A stretch of DNA of 64,000 nt, taken from Elusimicrobia bacterium GWA2_69_24 (GTDB lineage Bacteria > Elusimicrobiota > Elusimicrobia > UBA1565). The notes beneath the pieces were generated by a model. That model was not told the DNA's origin. It saw only the letters and a program-made list of their open reading frames with translations, and did not search any database. Position numbers and translations under genes: made by a program. Location: NCBI GenBank assembly GCA_001799695.1, contig MGTY01000063.1:1-64000 (forward strand), in the 5' to 3' direction. Positions 18,407 to 27,572 of the stretch are shown one piece after another (the stretch's first letter is position 1; each line of letters starts with the position of its first letter).

Positions 18407-19313
18407 CCCCGGCCCAAAAGGGGCCGCAGCCGTCGTTGAGCGCGATGAACGCTTCCTGCAGATGCTCGATCCGGCCCGCGCGCATCCGGACGTCCATCAG
18501 GACCTGCAGCTGAAAGGGGTTCCCGTCCTTGCGGCAGCGGCCCTGGAGCCGCCCCTCGAACACGATGGGCCCGGACGCGCCGCCATGGTCGCGTTCGATC
18601 CTCAGATGCGGTCCGATATAGCGGCGCGCCTGGTTCCGGAAGAAATCACGGATGCCCTCCCCCCGCAGGGGTCCGATACCCGAATAGAACGTCGCCTGGG
18701 GATGCCAGTGGGCCAGCCAGCCCGGAACGTCTCCCGTCGAGAAGCGGACGTTGAACCCTTCCAGGCCTTCCTTCCAGCCGTCCCGGCTGGCGGCCCGCCG
18801 CGGGACCGGAGCCGCCGGCGCGGATGCGCCGCGGTCCTGCGCCGACTCGGGATTTGAGTGAGGCGCATGGGCGGCCGGCCAGGGGGCGGCGGCGTAGTAG
18901 AGCCGGGGATGAGCCCAGCCCCGCGGGGACCGGTCCGCGACCAGGACGTAGTTCCAGCGGTCCTGGGCAGCCGGGAACAGCCGCCGCCGCAGCGCGACGA
19001 GGAGGCTCGCGGGCCCCAGTTTAGGCGAGTGGAACCCCGAGACGAAAACGGCGCCGGCGGTCTCGCTGAGGGTCGGACCCCCGGCATCCGCGCGGGCCTG
19101 GGCCCGGATCAAGGACTCCAGCCCCAGGGCCACGGCGCCGGGCCCGGCACGGCGGCCCGAACCGTCCAGCCAGTCGGTCCCCGGTTGAAAGCAGGAGACG
19201 ATGGCCGAGACCCGTCCGGAGTCGAGCGTCTGGCGGAGGAGTTCCGCGCAGGACTCGGCGCGGACCGGCACGGCCAACCCCGCCAGCAGGACGGCGATCG
19301 GCATGGGTTTCAA
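18399..19313 (-). CDS. Exported protein with C-terminal SnoaL/NTF2-like domain
   Basis: 304 residues with a signal peptide (PIAVLLAGLAVPVRA). The region up to about 140 is a first domain of SnoaL-like size. A Pro/Ala linker follows, then a second NTF2-like domain (about 175-300: WKEGLEGFNVRFSTGDVPGW, a WHPQATFYSGIGPLRG core and GEGIRDFFRNQ helix). SnoaL-like domains bind small molecules and some catalyse isomerisations; no catalytic residues can be assigned. It leads the nitrogenase-like operon. The start is TTG at 19313, or ATG at 19304 if the upstream -10 allows it. Confidence 0.7.
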   Translation of the reverse strand: MKPMPIAVLLAGLAVPVRAESCAELLRQTLDSGRVSAIVSCFQPGTDWLDGSGRRAGPGAVALGLESLIRAQARADAGGPTLSETAGAVFVSGFHSPKLGPASLLVALRRRLFPAAQDRWNYVLVADRSPRGWAHPRLYYAAAPWPAAHAPHSNPESAQDRGASAPAAPVPRRAASRDGWKEGLEGFNVRFSTGDVPGWLAHWHPQATFYSGIGPLRGEGIRDFFRNQARRYIGPHLRIERDHGGASGPIVFEGRLQGRCRKDGNPFQLQVLMDVRMRAGRIEHLQEAFIALNDGCGPFWAGDG

Positions 19314-19319
19314 GACTAA

Positions 19320-19325
19320 ATTGTA
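19320..19325 (-). promoter_or_regulatory. -10 box of the nitrogenase-like operon
   Basis: TACAAT on the minus strand, 6 nt from the TTG start at 19313 (15 nt from the ATG at 19304). It overlaps the divergent -10 of the CRTAC1 operon by two bases, so the two large operons share one short control region. Confidence 0.5.
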
Positions 19326-19329
19326 TCAT
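19324..19329 (+). promoter_or_regulatory. -10 box of the CRTAC1/FeS operon
   Basis: TATCAT, 10 nt before the ATG at 19340. The same hexamer serves the CYTH gene and the radical SAM operon in this window. Predicts a leaderless mRNA. Confidence 0.5.
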
Positions 19330-19339
19330 ATCGATTCGA

Positions 19340-21112
19340 ATGGGGTCCCCCAGACGGGCCGTCATCGTCCTCTCGGCGGCGGCGCTGCTGGCGGCCGCCG
19401 CGGTGCGCGACCTGACCCGCAACAGGACGACGCCCCTCTGGCCGGCCCTGCGGGACTCCGTCCTCCGCCTGGGCCGGGGGCTGCCCTTCGAGCTCACCGA
19501 CGCCACCCGCGCCGCGGGGCTCGTCCACCTGCATCGCAAGCTCGTGCCGCATCCCTCCCTCCGGAACCTCGCCCCCTGGCTGGGTTCTTTGGGCGCCAGC
19601 GTGGCGGTGGTGGACATCGACGCCGACGGCTGGCCGGACGTCTATCTCACCAACTCCGCCGTGGGCTCCCTCAACCCCCTGTTCCGCAACAACGGAGACG
19701 GCACGTTCACCGACATCGCCCGCCGCATCGGCCTGGCGGCCGTCAACAAGGACACGGGCTCGCTGCGCGCCCTCTTCTTCGACTGCGACAACGACGGGGA
19801 CAAGGACCTCCTGCTGACCACCTTCCACGGGGCGCGGCTGCACATCAACGACCAGGGGATGTTCCGCGACGCGACCGCCGGATCGGGGCTGGACTTCCCC
19901 TTCTACGCGCCGGCGTCCAACGTCGTCGACTACGACAACGACGGGCTCCTGGACGTGGTGGTGGGCGGCTATTTCTCACCCAGCGCGGACTTCCTGGCTC
20001 CCAAGGACTACCGGCTCATGCACGCGGGCTTCCACGCCGCCGACAACGGGGGCCGGGCGCGGGTCTTCCACAACGAAGGCCGCGGCAAGTTCTCTCCGGC
20101 GCGCGGCAACCTGGGCCTCTCCTGTCCCCGCTGGGTGCTGGCCGTCGGCGTCTACGACCTGCGCGGCACGGGCCGCCCCGACCTCCATTTCGCCAGCGAC
20201 TACAACCTCAACTGCCTGTACTTCAACGACGGACGCGGCGGCTTCCTGGACGCCAGCGCGGAGCTGGCGGACACGATCAGCATGAGCAACATGAGCTCGG
20301 AGTTCGCCGACCCCTTCAACGACGGCCGCCCCAGCATCTTCGTCGCCAACATCCACTCCCCCCGCTATCTCCCCTACGGCAACCTCCTGTGGTCGCCTTC
20401 GGGACAGGGCCATTACCGCGACATCGCCCGCGAGGCCGGGGTCCGCGAATGCGGCTGGGCCTGGGGCGCCAAGTTCGCGGACCTGGACAACGACACCCTG
20501 CAGGACCTCGTGGTGGTCAACGGCTACATCTCCGGCGACCCGTCTCGCGACTACATGGTGGAGTTCGCGGAGATGGTCCGGCGGCGCCCCGAATACATCG
20601 CGGACACCCGGAACTGGCCCGCCATCGGGAACGCCTCCCAATCGGGCTACCAGCGCAGTTGCGTCTACCACAACGACGGCGCGCGCTTCGGCGACGTCGC
20701 CGGGGCCACCGGGATGCGCGACGACCTCCTCGACGGCCGCGGCGTGGCCGCCATAGACTACCGCAACGACGGCAGCCTCAGCCTGGTGGTCGCCAACCAG
20801 GGCCAGCCCGCCCGCTTCTACCGCAACCGGCAGCGCAACCGCAACCGCTGGGTCGGGTTCGCCCTGCGCGGGACCCGGAGCAACCGGGACGCTTTCGGCG
20901 CCGAGGTCACGGTGCGCCTGCGCGGCGGCAAGATCCTGACCCGCCAGTTCCAGCCCGCCAACGGCTTCATGTCGCAATCCGACGGCCGCCTGCACTTCGG
21001 CCTCGGGCGCCGGCCGGTCGTCGAGTCGGTCGAGGTCCGCTGGCCCGCCGGAGGGCTCCAGCGCCTCGGGCCGGTCGACCTGGACCGCTACCATTCCGTG
21101 GTCGAGCCATGA
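19340..21112 (+). CDS. CRTAC1-type FG-GAP/VCBS and ASPIC-UnbV protein 1
   Basis: 590 residues, anchored or exported through an N-terminal hydrophobic helix. The body consists of FG-GAP/VCBS-type repeats with calcium-loop signatures (VAVVDIDADGWPDVYLTNSA, FFDCDNDGDKDLLLTTF, VVDYDNDGLLDVVV). These should fold as a beta-propeller. It ends with an ASPIC/UnbV domain (from about 505: NRWVGFALRGTRSNRDAFGA ... LHFGLG). The operon holds two paralogs, membrane polyferredoxins and a c-type heme protein, so an envelope role connected to electron transfer or ligand capture is likely, but the family function is not established. Confidence 0.85.
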   Translation: MGSPRRAVIVLSAAALLAAAAVRDLTRNRTTPLWPALRDSVLRLGRGLPFELTDATRAAGLVHLHRKLVPHPSLRNLAPWLGSLGASVAVVDIDADGWPDVYLTNSAVGSLNPLFRNNGDGTFTDIARRIGLAAVNKDTGSLRALFFDCDNDGDKDLLLTTFHGARLHINDQGMFRDATAGSGLDFPFYAPASNVVDYDNDGLLDVVVGGYFSPSADFLAPKDYRLMHAGFHAADNGGRARVFHNEGRGKFSPARGNLGLSCPRWVLAVGVYDLRGTGRPDLHFASDYNLNCLYFNDGRGGFLDASAELADTISMSNMSSEFADPFNDGRPSIFVANIHSPRYLPYGNLLWSPSGQGHYRDIAREAGVRECGWAWGAKFADLDNDTLQDLVVVNGYISGDPSRDYMVEFAEMVRRRPEYIADTRNWPAIGNASQSGYQRSCVYHNDGARFGDVAGATGMRDDLLDGRGVAAIDYRNDGSLSLVVANQGQPARFYRNRQRNRNRWVGFALRGTRSNRDAFGAEVTVRLRGGKILTRQFQPANGFMSQSDGRLHFGLGRRPVVESVEVRWPAGGLQRLGPVDLDRYHSVVEP

Positions 21113-22938
21113 AGTCGGCCCGCCCGCCCTCGAAACTCCTGGCGGCGGGCGCCGCCGTCGTCCTCCTCGGGGCCGCCGCGCTCGACCTGCTGCGCCGCCC
21201 CGGCGGGCCCGCCCAGGAAGCCCCGCCCATCGAAGGAGCCTTCACGCCCGGCGCGAGGTTCCCCTGGCCCCGCTGGCCGCTGCCCTTCGACCTCGTGGAG
21301 TCCGCGGCGCGGGCCGGCCTCGCCAACGTCCACCAGCGGGTGGTCCCCCACCCCTCCCTGGCGAACCTCGCGCCCTGGATCGGGGCCCTCGGGGCCGGGG
21401 TCGCGGTGGTGGATTACGACGAGGACGGCTGGCCGGACGTCTACCTGACCAATTCCGCCGTCGGGTCGAAGAACCGGCTCTACCGCAACGGCCATGACGG
21501 GACCTTCACGGACGTCGCGGAGCGCGCCGGCCTCGCGAACCTCAACGCCGAAGCGGGCTCGCTGCGCCCCCTATTCTTCGATTTCGACGACGACGGCCAC
21601 CAGGACCTGCTCCTGACCACGCATCGCTGCGCCAAGCTCCTGCGCAACGACGGCCGCGGGACCTTCACCGACGTCACTCGCCGTTCCGGCCTGGAGCACT
21701 GCGGCATCGCCATGGCCTCCAACGTGTTCGACTACGACGGCGACGGCCGCCTCGACGTGGTCATCGCCAACTACATGAAGGAGGGCGCGGACATCTTCGA
21801 CCCCAAGGACTACCGCATCATGTTCCGCGGCATGTCCGGGGCCGGCAACGGCGGCCGGGCCGTGGTCTATCATAACGACGGCGGCGGCAGGTTCTCCGCC
21901 GTCCGCGGGAACCTCGGCATCCGCGACGCGGTCTGGACCCTGGCTATCGGGGTCTACGACCTCCGGGGCACCGGCCGCCCGGACCTGCATTTCGCCCTGG
22001 ACTACAACCTGGGACGGCTCTTCATGAACGACGGCGGCCGCTACACCGACGCCAGCGCCGAGATCGCGGACACGACGGGGATGAGCGGCATGTGCTCCGA
22101 GTTCGGCGACCCGTTCAACACCGGAAGACCCGAGCTCTTCGTGACCTACATCACCTCGCTCCCCGCGGAGGAGAAGAACGCGCTCTGGCGCATGCTGCCC
22201 AACGGCCACTTCTCGGACGCGGGCGAGCGCCTGGGGGTCTCCCGCTGCGGCTGGGCCTGGGGAGCGAAATTCGTCGATCTCGACAACGACACTTTGCAGG
22301 ACCTCGTGGTCGTCAACGGCTTCGTCTCCGGCGACCCGAAGAAGAGCTATTCCGACGTCCTCTGGAGGATGGGCCCGGCCGGGCCCTGGATGGAGGACAC
22401 CCGCCGCTGGCCCCCCGTGGGCGACGCCACCCTCGCCGGCTACCAGCACAGCTGCGTCTTCCGCAACACCGGAGCCCGGTTCGAGAACGTGACGGCCCGG
22501 ACCGGGATGAAGGACGACCTCCTGGACGGGCGCGGGGTGGCCGTGATCGACGTCATGAACGACGGCCGCCTCAGCCTGGTCGTGGCCAACCAGGGCCAGC
22601 CCGTCGGCTTCTACCGCGGCGAGCAGCGCGGCCGCAACCATTGGATCGGCTTCTCCCTGCGGGGCACCCGCAGCAACCGCGACGCGCTGGGGGCCGAGGT
22701 GAAGGTCCGCCTGCGCGAGGGGACGGTGCTCACCCGCCAGCTCCAGCCGGCCAACGGCTTCATGAGCCAGTCCGACCCGCGCCTGCATTTCGGGCTGGGG
22801 CCGCGGCCGGAGATCGAGCGCGCCTGGGTCCGCTGGCCCGCCGGCGGGGTCCAGGAACTCGGCAGCCCGGCTCTGGACCGGTACCATCCGGTCGTCGAGC
22901 CGGCCGCCGAAGGTCGATTTGGTAGAATTACTCCATGA
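21109..22938 (+). CDS. CRTAC1-type FG-GAP/VCBS and ASPIC-UnbV protein 2
   Basis: 609-residue paralog of the preceding gene, overlapping it by ATGA. Same layout: N-terminal hydrophobic anchor (LLAAGAAVVLLGAAALDLL), propeller repeats (VAVVDYDEDGWPDVYLTNSA, FDFDDDGHQDLLLTTH, VFDYDGDGRLDVVIAN), a GWAWGAKFVDLDNDTLQDLVV repeat and an ASPIC/UnbV end (GFSLRGTRSNRDALGAEV, LHFGLGPRP). Cysteines in LEHCGI, MCSEFG and SRCGWAWG are shared in part with its paralogs. The last codons cover the -10 of the next gene. Confidence 0.85.
   Translation: MKSARPPSKLLAAGAAVVLLGAAALDLLRRPGGPAQEAPPIEGAFTPGARFPWPRWPLPFDLVESAARAGLANVHQRVVPHPSLANLAPWIGALGAGVAVVDYDEDGWPDVYLTNSAVGSKNRLYRNGHDGTFTDVAERAGLANLNAEAGSLRPLFFDFDDDGHQDLLLTTHRCAKLLRNDGRGTFTDVTRRSGLEHCGIAMASNVFDYDGDGRLDVVIANYMKEGADIFDPKDYRIMFRGMSGAGNGGRAVVYHNDGGGRFSAVRGNLGIRDAVWTLAIGVYDLRGTGRPDLHFALDYNLGRLFMNDGGRYTDASAEIADTTGMSGMCSEFGDPFNTGRPELFVTYITSLPAEEKNALWRMLPNGHFSDAGERLGVSRCGWAWGAKFVDLDNDTLQDLVVVNGFVSGDPKKSYSDVLWRMGPAGPWMEDTRRWPPVGDATLAGYQHSCVFRNTGARFENVTARTGMKDDLLDGRGVAVIDVMNDGRLSLVVANQGQPVGFYRGEQRGRNHWIGFSLRGTRSNRDALGAEVKVRLREGTVLTRQLQPANGFMSQSDPRLHFGLGPRPEIERAWVRWPAGGVQELGSPALDRYHPVVEPAAEGRFGRITP
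22923..22928 (+). promoter_or_regulatory. Internal extended -10 before the polyferredoxin gene
   Basis: TTTGGTAGAAT: TAGAAT with an upstream TGG, 6 nt before the ATG at 22935 and inside the end of CRTAC1 protein 2. A possible second promoter for the downstream part of the operon. Confidence 0.4.
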
Positions 22939-23675
22939 GCCGGCAGCAGTGGCGGAAACTGATCCTCTTCAGCATCTTCCTGGCGATGCCGCCCCTGTTC
23001 TTCTGGTACTCTCCCTGGCACCTCTGGATCGGCGCGCGCCAGGGGATACTCTGCGGCAGCGGCCTGCTGTTCGCGGTAATGTTCCTCTCCGGACTGTTCC
23101 TGGGCCGCGCCTACTGCGGCTGGGCCTGCAGTCCCGCGGGAATCCAGGAAGCCTGGTGCATGGTCCAGGACAAACGCCTGGCCAGCCAGCGCTTTACCTG
23201 GACGAAATGGCTGGTCTGGCTTCCGTGGATGGCCGCCGTGGCCGTGGCCGCTCTCCAAGCGCGCGGCTTTCAAGAGGTCATGCCGCTCATGGACATGGAT
23301 GAGGGGCTGTCCGTGACCGATTCCCACGGCTACACCTGCTATTACAGCGTCCTCTTCATCATCTCGGCCCTGTGCCTCCCTCTCGGCCGGAGGGCCTTCT
23401 GCCATCACTTCTGCTGGATGGGGCCGTTCTGCACCTTGGGGACCTGGGTCCAGGGAGCACTGCGCACGCCCTCCCTCCGCCTGCGCGCCGACCGGGACCT
23501 CTGCGACGGCTGCGGGGAATGCGACGCGGCCTGCCCCATGAGCCTCGAGGTCGCGGCTCTGGTCAAGAGCCGGCGCCTGCGCCATACCGACTGCGTGCTC
23601 TGCGGATCCTGCGTGGACGCCTGCTCCCGCCGCGCCATCGCCTTCGGCTTCGGAAGGCCGGACCCGGTCGGATGA
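22935..23675 (+). CDS. NapH/CcoG-like membrane 4Fe-4S polyferredoxin
   Basis: 246 residues with about four membrane helices and cysteines in the pattern of NapH-type quinol dehydrogenases. The membrane-edge motifs are YCGWACSPAG and FCHHFCWMGPFC. Two C-terminal 4Fe-4S sites follow: CDGCGECDAACP, and CVLCGSCVDAC where Ser replaces the usual Pro. It should relay electrons between the quinone pool and a periplasmic acceptor, here perhaps the heme protein encoded next, which it overlaps by ATGA. Confidence 0.88.
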   Translation: MSRQQWRKLILFSIFLAMPPLFFWYSPWHLWIGARQGILCGSGLLFAVMFLSGLFLGRAYCGWACSPAGIQEAWCMVQDKRLASQRFTWTKWLVWLPWMAAVAVAALQARGFQEVMPLMDMDEGLSVTDSHGYTCYYSVLFIISALCLPLGRRAFCHHFCWMGPFCTLGTWVQGALRTPSLRLRADRDLCDGCGECDAACPMSLEVAALVKSRRLRHTDCVLCGSCVDACSRRAIAFGFGRPDPVG

Positions 23676-24376
23676 CCAAGAACATCGTCATCGGCGCGCT
23701 GGCCGTCCTATGCGCCGCGTTCGCCTGGCTCGCGCTCAACAACCGAGCCTGGATCGGCCGCCTACCCTGCCCGGGCCCCTCGTCCTTCTCCAGGACGGAC
23801 CAGCGCGGGAACATCATGCGCCTGGCCCGGGAAGTCCAGGCGAAATACGGCGACGCCCTGCACCTCCCGCCGCCCCTCAAAGCCCAGCCCGATTTCCCGC
23901 GCGATTTCGCGGACTTCAAGTTCGTCCGCGTCGTGGTGGTGGCTCCGCAGAACCATCGCTATTCCGGGTACCATGTGGTCATGGCCAACGACATCGCGAT
24001 GAAGAGTCCCCCGGACCGGCTGGCCGACGGCTCCAAGATCCTGAAGGTGCAGTTCCCGCTGGTGCGCGACCCCGTGAACAACATCTTCCCGGCGGACCTC
24101 GAATCCGTGTTCATCGTGGAGAAGGACTCCCGGAAGTATCCGAAGGAACTGGAAGGGTTCGCCTTCGACATCTTCGATTTCTACCATAAAAAGCGGCTGG
24201 TCACGACTCCGGAACTGCAGAAGTGGTGCTTCGAGTGCCATCGCGACCGGGCCGGGAAGAACTACCTCTTCTCCCCCCTGCACGGGGGGCTCCGCCAAGT
24301 CGACATCCCCGCGTGGCCGTCCGCCGGCTTCCCCCTCCTCGAATGGAACAAGCCCCGCGTAAACGAACTGCCCTAG
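23672..24376 (+). CDS. Cytochrome P460-like mono-heme exported protein
   Basis: 234 residues with an N-terminal membrane anchor (NIVIGALAVLCAAFAWLAL). The fold markers resemble cytochrome P460: a DFADFKFVRVVVV strand, MANDIAMKSP, SVFIVEKDSRKYP, and one c-type heme site CFECH (Cys186, Cys189, His190) followed by KNYLFSP. P460 enzymes oxidise hydroxylamine or related nitrogen compounds. Their heme cross-link residue cannot be judged from sequence alone, so a plain electron-carrier role is equally possible. It sits between two electron-transfer genes and overlaps the third CRTAC1 gene by 34 nt. Confidence 0.72.
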   Translation: MTKNIVIGALAVLCAAFAWLALNNRAWIGRLPCPGPSSFSRTDQRGNIMRLAREVQAKYGDALHLPPPLKAQPDFPRDFADFKFVRVVVVAPQNHRYSGYHVVMANDIAMKSPPDRLADGSKILKVQFPLVRDPVNNIFPADLESVFIVEKDSRKYPKELEGFAFDIFDFYHKKRLVTTPELQKWCFECHRDRAGKNYLFSPLHGGLRQVDIPAWPSAGFPLLEWNKPRVNELP

Positions 24377-26130
24377 CGGTCCTCCTCGTCTGCCTCGGCC
24401 TCGCGGCCCTCGCGGTCTGGGAATCGGCCCGGCGTCTGCGCCCGGCGCCTCCGCCCCGAGGACCTATCCTGGAATGGGACCGGCCGCCCCTGCCCTTCCG
24501 TCTCACCGACGTCTCCCGGGCCGCGGGGATCACCCATGCGCACCGGAAATTCCGGGCGCACCCCTCGCTGGCGAACATCGCGCCGTGGCTGGTCGCCTAT
24601 GAGGCCGCCGTGGCCGTCGCGGACGTGGACGGCGACGGCTGGCAGGACATCTACCTCACCAGCGGCGAACCGGGATCCCGGAACGCGCTCTACCGCAACA
24701 ACCATGACGGCACCTTCACCGATATCGCCGGACGCGCCGGGCTCGCGGATGTCAATCAGAAGACGGGTTCGGCCCGGCCCCTGTTCTTCGACTACGATAA
24801 CGACGGGAAGAAGGACCTCCTGCTCACCACCTATCACTGCGCCAAGGTCTTCCACAACGAGGGAAACGCCCGGTTCCGCGACGTCACCGCCGCCTCGGGC
24901 CTGCGGCACTGCGGCTTCGCTCCGGCGTCCAACGTGCTCGACTACGACGGGGACGGCTTCCTGGACGTCATCATCGGGGACTACTTCAAGCCCGTGGACC
25001 TGCTCCGCCCCGCGGATTACCGCTTCATGCACCACAGCTACCGCGTCTCGGCCAACGGCGGGACCGCCGCCGTGTACCGCAACAACGCGAACGGCACCTT
25101 CACGCGGGTGCCGGGCGACCTGGGGATGCGCAAGCCCATGTGGAACCTGGCCATCGGGGTCTACGACCTGCGCGGCACGGGCCGGCCCGACCTCCACTTC
25201 GCCCTCGACTACGGGCTCGACGCCCTCTACCTCAACGAAGGCGGCGGCCGCTTCGCGGACGCCAGCGCGGAGCTGTCGGACACCGACAGCATGAGCAGCA
25301 TGAGCTCGGAATTCGGCGACCCCTTCAACGAGGGGCGCCCCATGCTCTTCGTCTCCGAGATATACTCCCGTCCCTTCGTCCCCGAGGGGAACATCCTGTG
25401 GCGCCGCCGGCCCGACGGCCGGTTCGAGGATGTCGCGGACCGGCTGGGGGTCAAGGACTGCGGCTGGGCCTGGGGCCCCAAGTTCGTCGACCTCGACAAC
25501 GACTCGCTCCAGGACCTCGTGGTGACCAACGGCTACGTCTCGGCCAACCGCGGCAAGGACTACTGGGACCTGCTCTCGGTGTTCGTGCGCGAGGAGGGCC
25601 GTGACATGGAGGACTCCCGCGTCTGGCCCGCGATGGCGGACGCCTCCATGGACGGCTACCAGCAGAAGTGCGTGTTCTGGAACCGCGGCGACCGCTTCGA
25701 GAACGTGGTGGCCGGCACCGGGATGAAGCTGGACTTCTCGGACGGCCGGGGACTGGCCGTCATCGATTACCTCAACGACGGCGGCTCCAGCCTGATAGCC
25801 TCCAGCGTCGGCCAGCCCGCCAGGCTTTACCGCGACGAGCCCGCGCGCGGAAACGGCTGGATCGGCTTCCGCCTGCGCGGCACCCGGAGCAGCCGCGACG
25901 CCTTCGGGGCCGAGGTGACGATACGCCTGCGCGGCGGCCGCACCCTGGGCCGCCAGCTCCAGCCCGCCAACGGCTTCCAGAGCCAATCCGACGACCGCCT
26001 GCATTTCGGGCTCGGCCCCGCGCCCGCCATCGAGTCGGTGACCGTGCGCTGGCCCTCCGGCGCCCGGCAGGAGCTGGGGACTCCCGCGCCGGGCCGCTAT
26101 CACGACGTGGTGGAGCCCCGGGGCCCATGA
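24343..26130 (+). CDS. CRTAC1-type FG-GAP/VCBS and ASPIC-UnbV protein 3
   Basis: 595-residue third paralog with an N-terminal helix (ALAVLLVCLGLAALAVW), propeller repeats (VAVADVDGDGWQDIYLTSGE, FFDYDNDGKKDLLLTTYH, VLDYDGDGFLDVIIG) and a terminal ASPIC/UnbV domain (GFRLRGTRSSRDAFGAEV, LHFGLGPAP). Start at ATG 24343, inside the end of the P460-like gene; in-frame codons further upstream would extend into that gene and lose the signal anchor. Overlaps the next gene by ATGA. Confidence 0.85.
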   Translation: MEQAPRKRTALAVLLVCLGLAALAVWESARRLRPAPPPRGPILEWDRPPLPFRLTDVSRAAGITHAHRKFRAHPSLANIAPWLVAYEAAVAVADVDGDGWQDIYLTSGEPGSRNALYRNNHDGTFTDIAGRAGLADVNQKTGSARPLFFDYDNDGKKDLLLTTYHCAKVFHNEGNARFRDVTAASGLRHCGFAPASNVLDYDGDGFLDVIIGDYFKPVDLLRPADYRFMHHSYRVSANGGTAAVYRNNANGTFTRVPGDLGMRKPMWNLAIGVYDLRGTGRPDLHFALDYGLDALYLNEGGGRFADASAELSDTDSMSSMSSEFGDPFNEGRPMLFVSEIYSRPFVPEGNILWRRRPDGRFEDVADRLGVKDCGWAWGPKFVDLDNDSLQDLVVTNGYVSANRGKDYWDLLSVFVREEGRDMEDSRVWPAMADASMDGYQQKCVFWNRGDRFENVVAGTGMKLDFSDGRGLAVIDYLNDGGSSLIASSVGQPARLYRDEPARGNGWIGFRLRGTRSSRDAFGAEVTIRLRGGRTLGRQLQPANGFQSQSDDRLHFGLGPAPAIESVTVRWPSGARQELGTPAPGRYHDVVEPRGP

Positions 26131-27572
26131 TCGAGCGCGCCTTCGTCGAATTCGTCGTGCCTCCGGACGGCTTGGTCCTGCGCTGGGGGGTCTGGTTGGG
26201 CGCGGCCGCCTTCCTGGCCGCGGCCCTGTTCCTGCGCCGCCGGCTGGCCGGCCGCGACCCGTATCCCGCGCTCCGCCGGCTCTACGCCAACCCCGTCGTC
26301 TCCTCCCTGCGCGCGGCCATGGCCGCGGGCTTGATCGCTCTCACGGCCGCCTGCTGGCTGGGCCCGGCGAGCGCCGGGCTCAACCCCGGCGCGGCCGCCC
26401 TCTGGGGCCTATGGTGGCCCGCGCTCGCCTTCCTGCCGTTCCTCGTCGGGCGCGGCTTCTGCGCCGTCTGTCCGGTCATGGCGCTGGGGACCTGGCGCAG
26501 GTCCGTGGGCAGCCTACGGCTGCCCCTGCCCCGGAGCCTCGCCGGGACCGGTTTCCTGCCCGCCGCCCTGGTCTTCCTGGCCTTCGGCGCCGCCAGCCAC
26601 CTCTTCCTGATCGAGCAGCGGCCCTGGGCCGCAGCGCGCTTCATCCTGCTCATGTTCGCCGTGGTCGTCGTCCTGCTCCTCGCGTTCGAGGAATGGGTCT
26701 GGTGCTCCCGCCTCTGCCCCGTGGGAGCCATCCAGGCCTCCCTGGCCCGCTTCGCCTGGCTGCGCTCGTCCCCCAAACCGCCGCCCCAGCTCTGCCGCCT
26801 GGGCCTGACCCCGGATTCCCCGGAGCCCCTCTGCAGCTTCTGCGGGGACTGCTGGAGGGGCCTCGGCCGACCGCCCGCCTTCAGCGTGCGGCCGCCGTTG
26901 TCCGCGGGGGACGGAGCGGCCCTATTCCCCGGCGAGCTGCTCCTCATGTCGGTCTTGCTCGCGCACGTGCTCTTCGAACTGCTGACCACCTGCGACCCGG
27001 TCCGCGCCTACCTCCTCCAGATAGAGCGGGCGATGATCGTCTACGTGCCTCTGGGCGCCCCGCCGCCCTGGACCGCCGGCCTCTCCCTGCAGGCTCTTCT
27101 GGCCGGGGGCACCCTGCTCGCCGCGGCCGCGGTGGCGGGGCTGCGGCCCCTCCTGGCCCATGCCTTCAACGCCGAATCGGCGCGCTTGGCGCCCGGACAG
27201 GCCGACCGCTTCGGAGCGGCCCAGCTCCCCCTCATCGCGGCCGCGTACGCCGGCTTCCACGTCCCCTCCGTCTGGCTCGCGGCGCCGGTCTTGCGGCGCT
27301 TCCTCTCCCTGCTGGCGGGGGGCTCCTGGTCGGACCTCCCCCCCCTCCTCGGGGCGGAGGTCCCCGTGGGGACCTTCCTGGTGCTCCGGCTCTCCTTGCT
27401 CGCCTTGGGACTCGGCTCCTCCTGGCGCTCCCTGGGCCGGGTCCGCGACGCCCTGCCCGGCTCGCCCGAGCTCCAGGAGCGCCTGCGCGCGGAGCGGCTC
27501 TACGCGCTCATCCTCGCCGCAGGCCTGGCGCTCCTCTATCTCGCGCCGAACACCGAGGCGGACCCATGCTGA
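26127..27572 (+). CDS. Polytopic membrane iron-sulfur protein (NosR/NapH-like)
   Basis: 481 residues with about ten membrane helices. Paired Cys motifs typical of the NosR/NapH/RnfA-like polyferredoxin membrane core are present: RGFCAVCPVMALG and CSRLCPVGAIQ. A reduced ferredoxin-like knuckle CSFCGDC follows, without a full CX2CX2CX3CP set. It probably forms a transmembrane electron conduit with the smaller polyferredoxin of the same operon. The C-terminal half is mostly hydrophobic and unrecognised. Confidence 0.75.
   Translation: MIERAFVEFVVPPDGLVLRWGVWLGAAAFLAAALFLRRRLAGRDPYPALRRLYANPVVSSLRAAMAAGLIALTAACWLGPASAGLNPGAAALWGLWWPALAFLPFLVGRGFCAVCPVMALGTWRRSVGSLRLPLPRSLAGTGFLPAALVFLAFGAASHLFLIEQRPWAAARFILLMFAVVVVLLLAFEEWVWCSRLCPVGAIQASLARFAWLRSSPKPPPQLCRLGLTPDSPEPLCSFCGDCWRGLGRPPAFSVRPPLSAGDGAALFPGELLLMSVLLAHVLFELLTTCDPVRAYLLQIERAMIVYVPLGAPPPWTAGLSLQALLAGGTLLAAAAVAGLRPLLAHAFNAESARLAPGQADRFGAAQLPLIAAAYAGFHVPSVWLAAPVLRRFLSLLAGGSWSDLPPLLGAEVPVGTFLVLRLSLLALGLGSSWRSLGRVRDALPGSPELQERLRAERLYALILAAGLALLYLAPNTEADPC

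Noticed and set aside
9517..19313. True nitrogen fixation locus
   Set aside because: No NifH, NifB or FeMo-co ligand motifs, and incomplete cluster cysteines; only the component-1 fold is supported.
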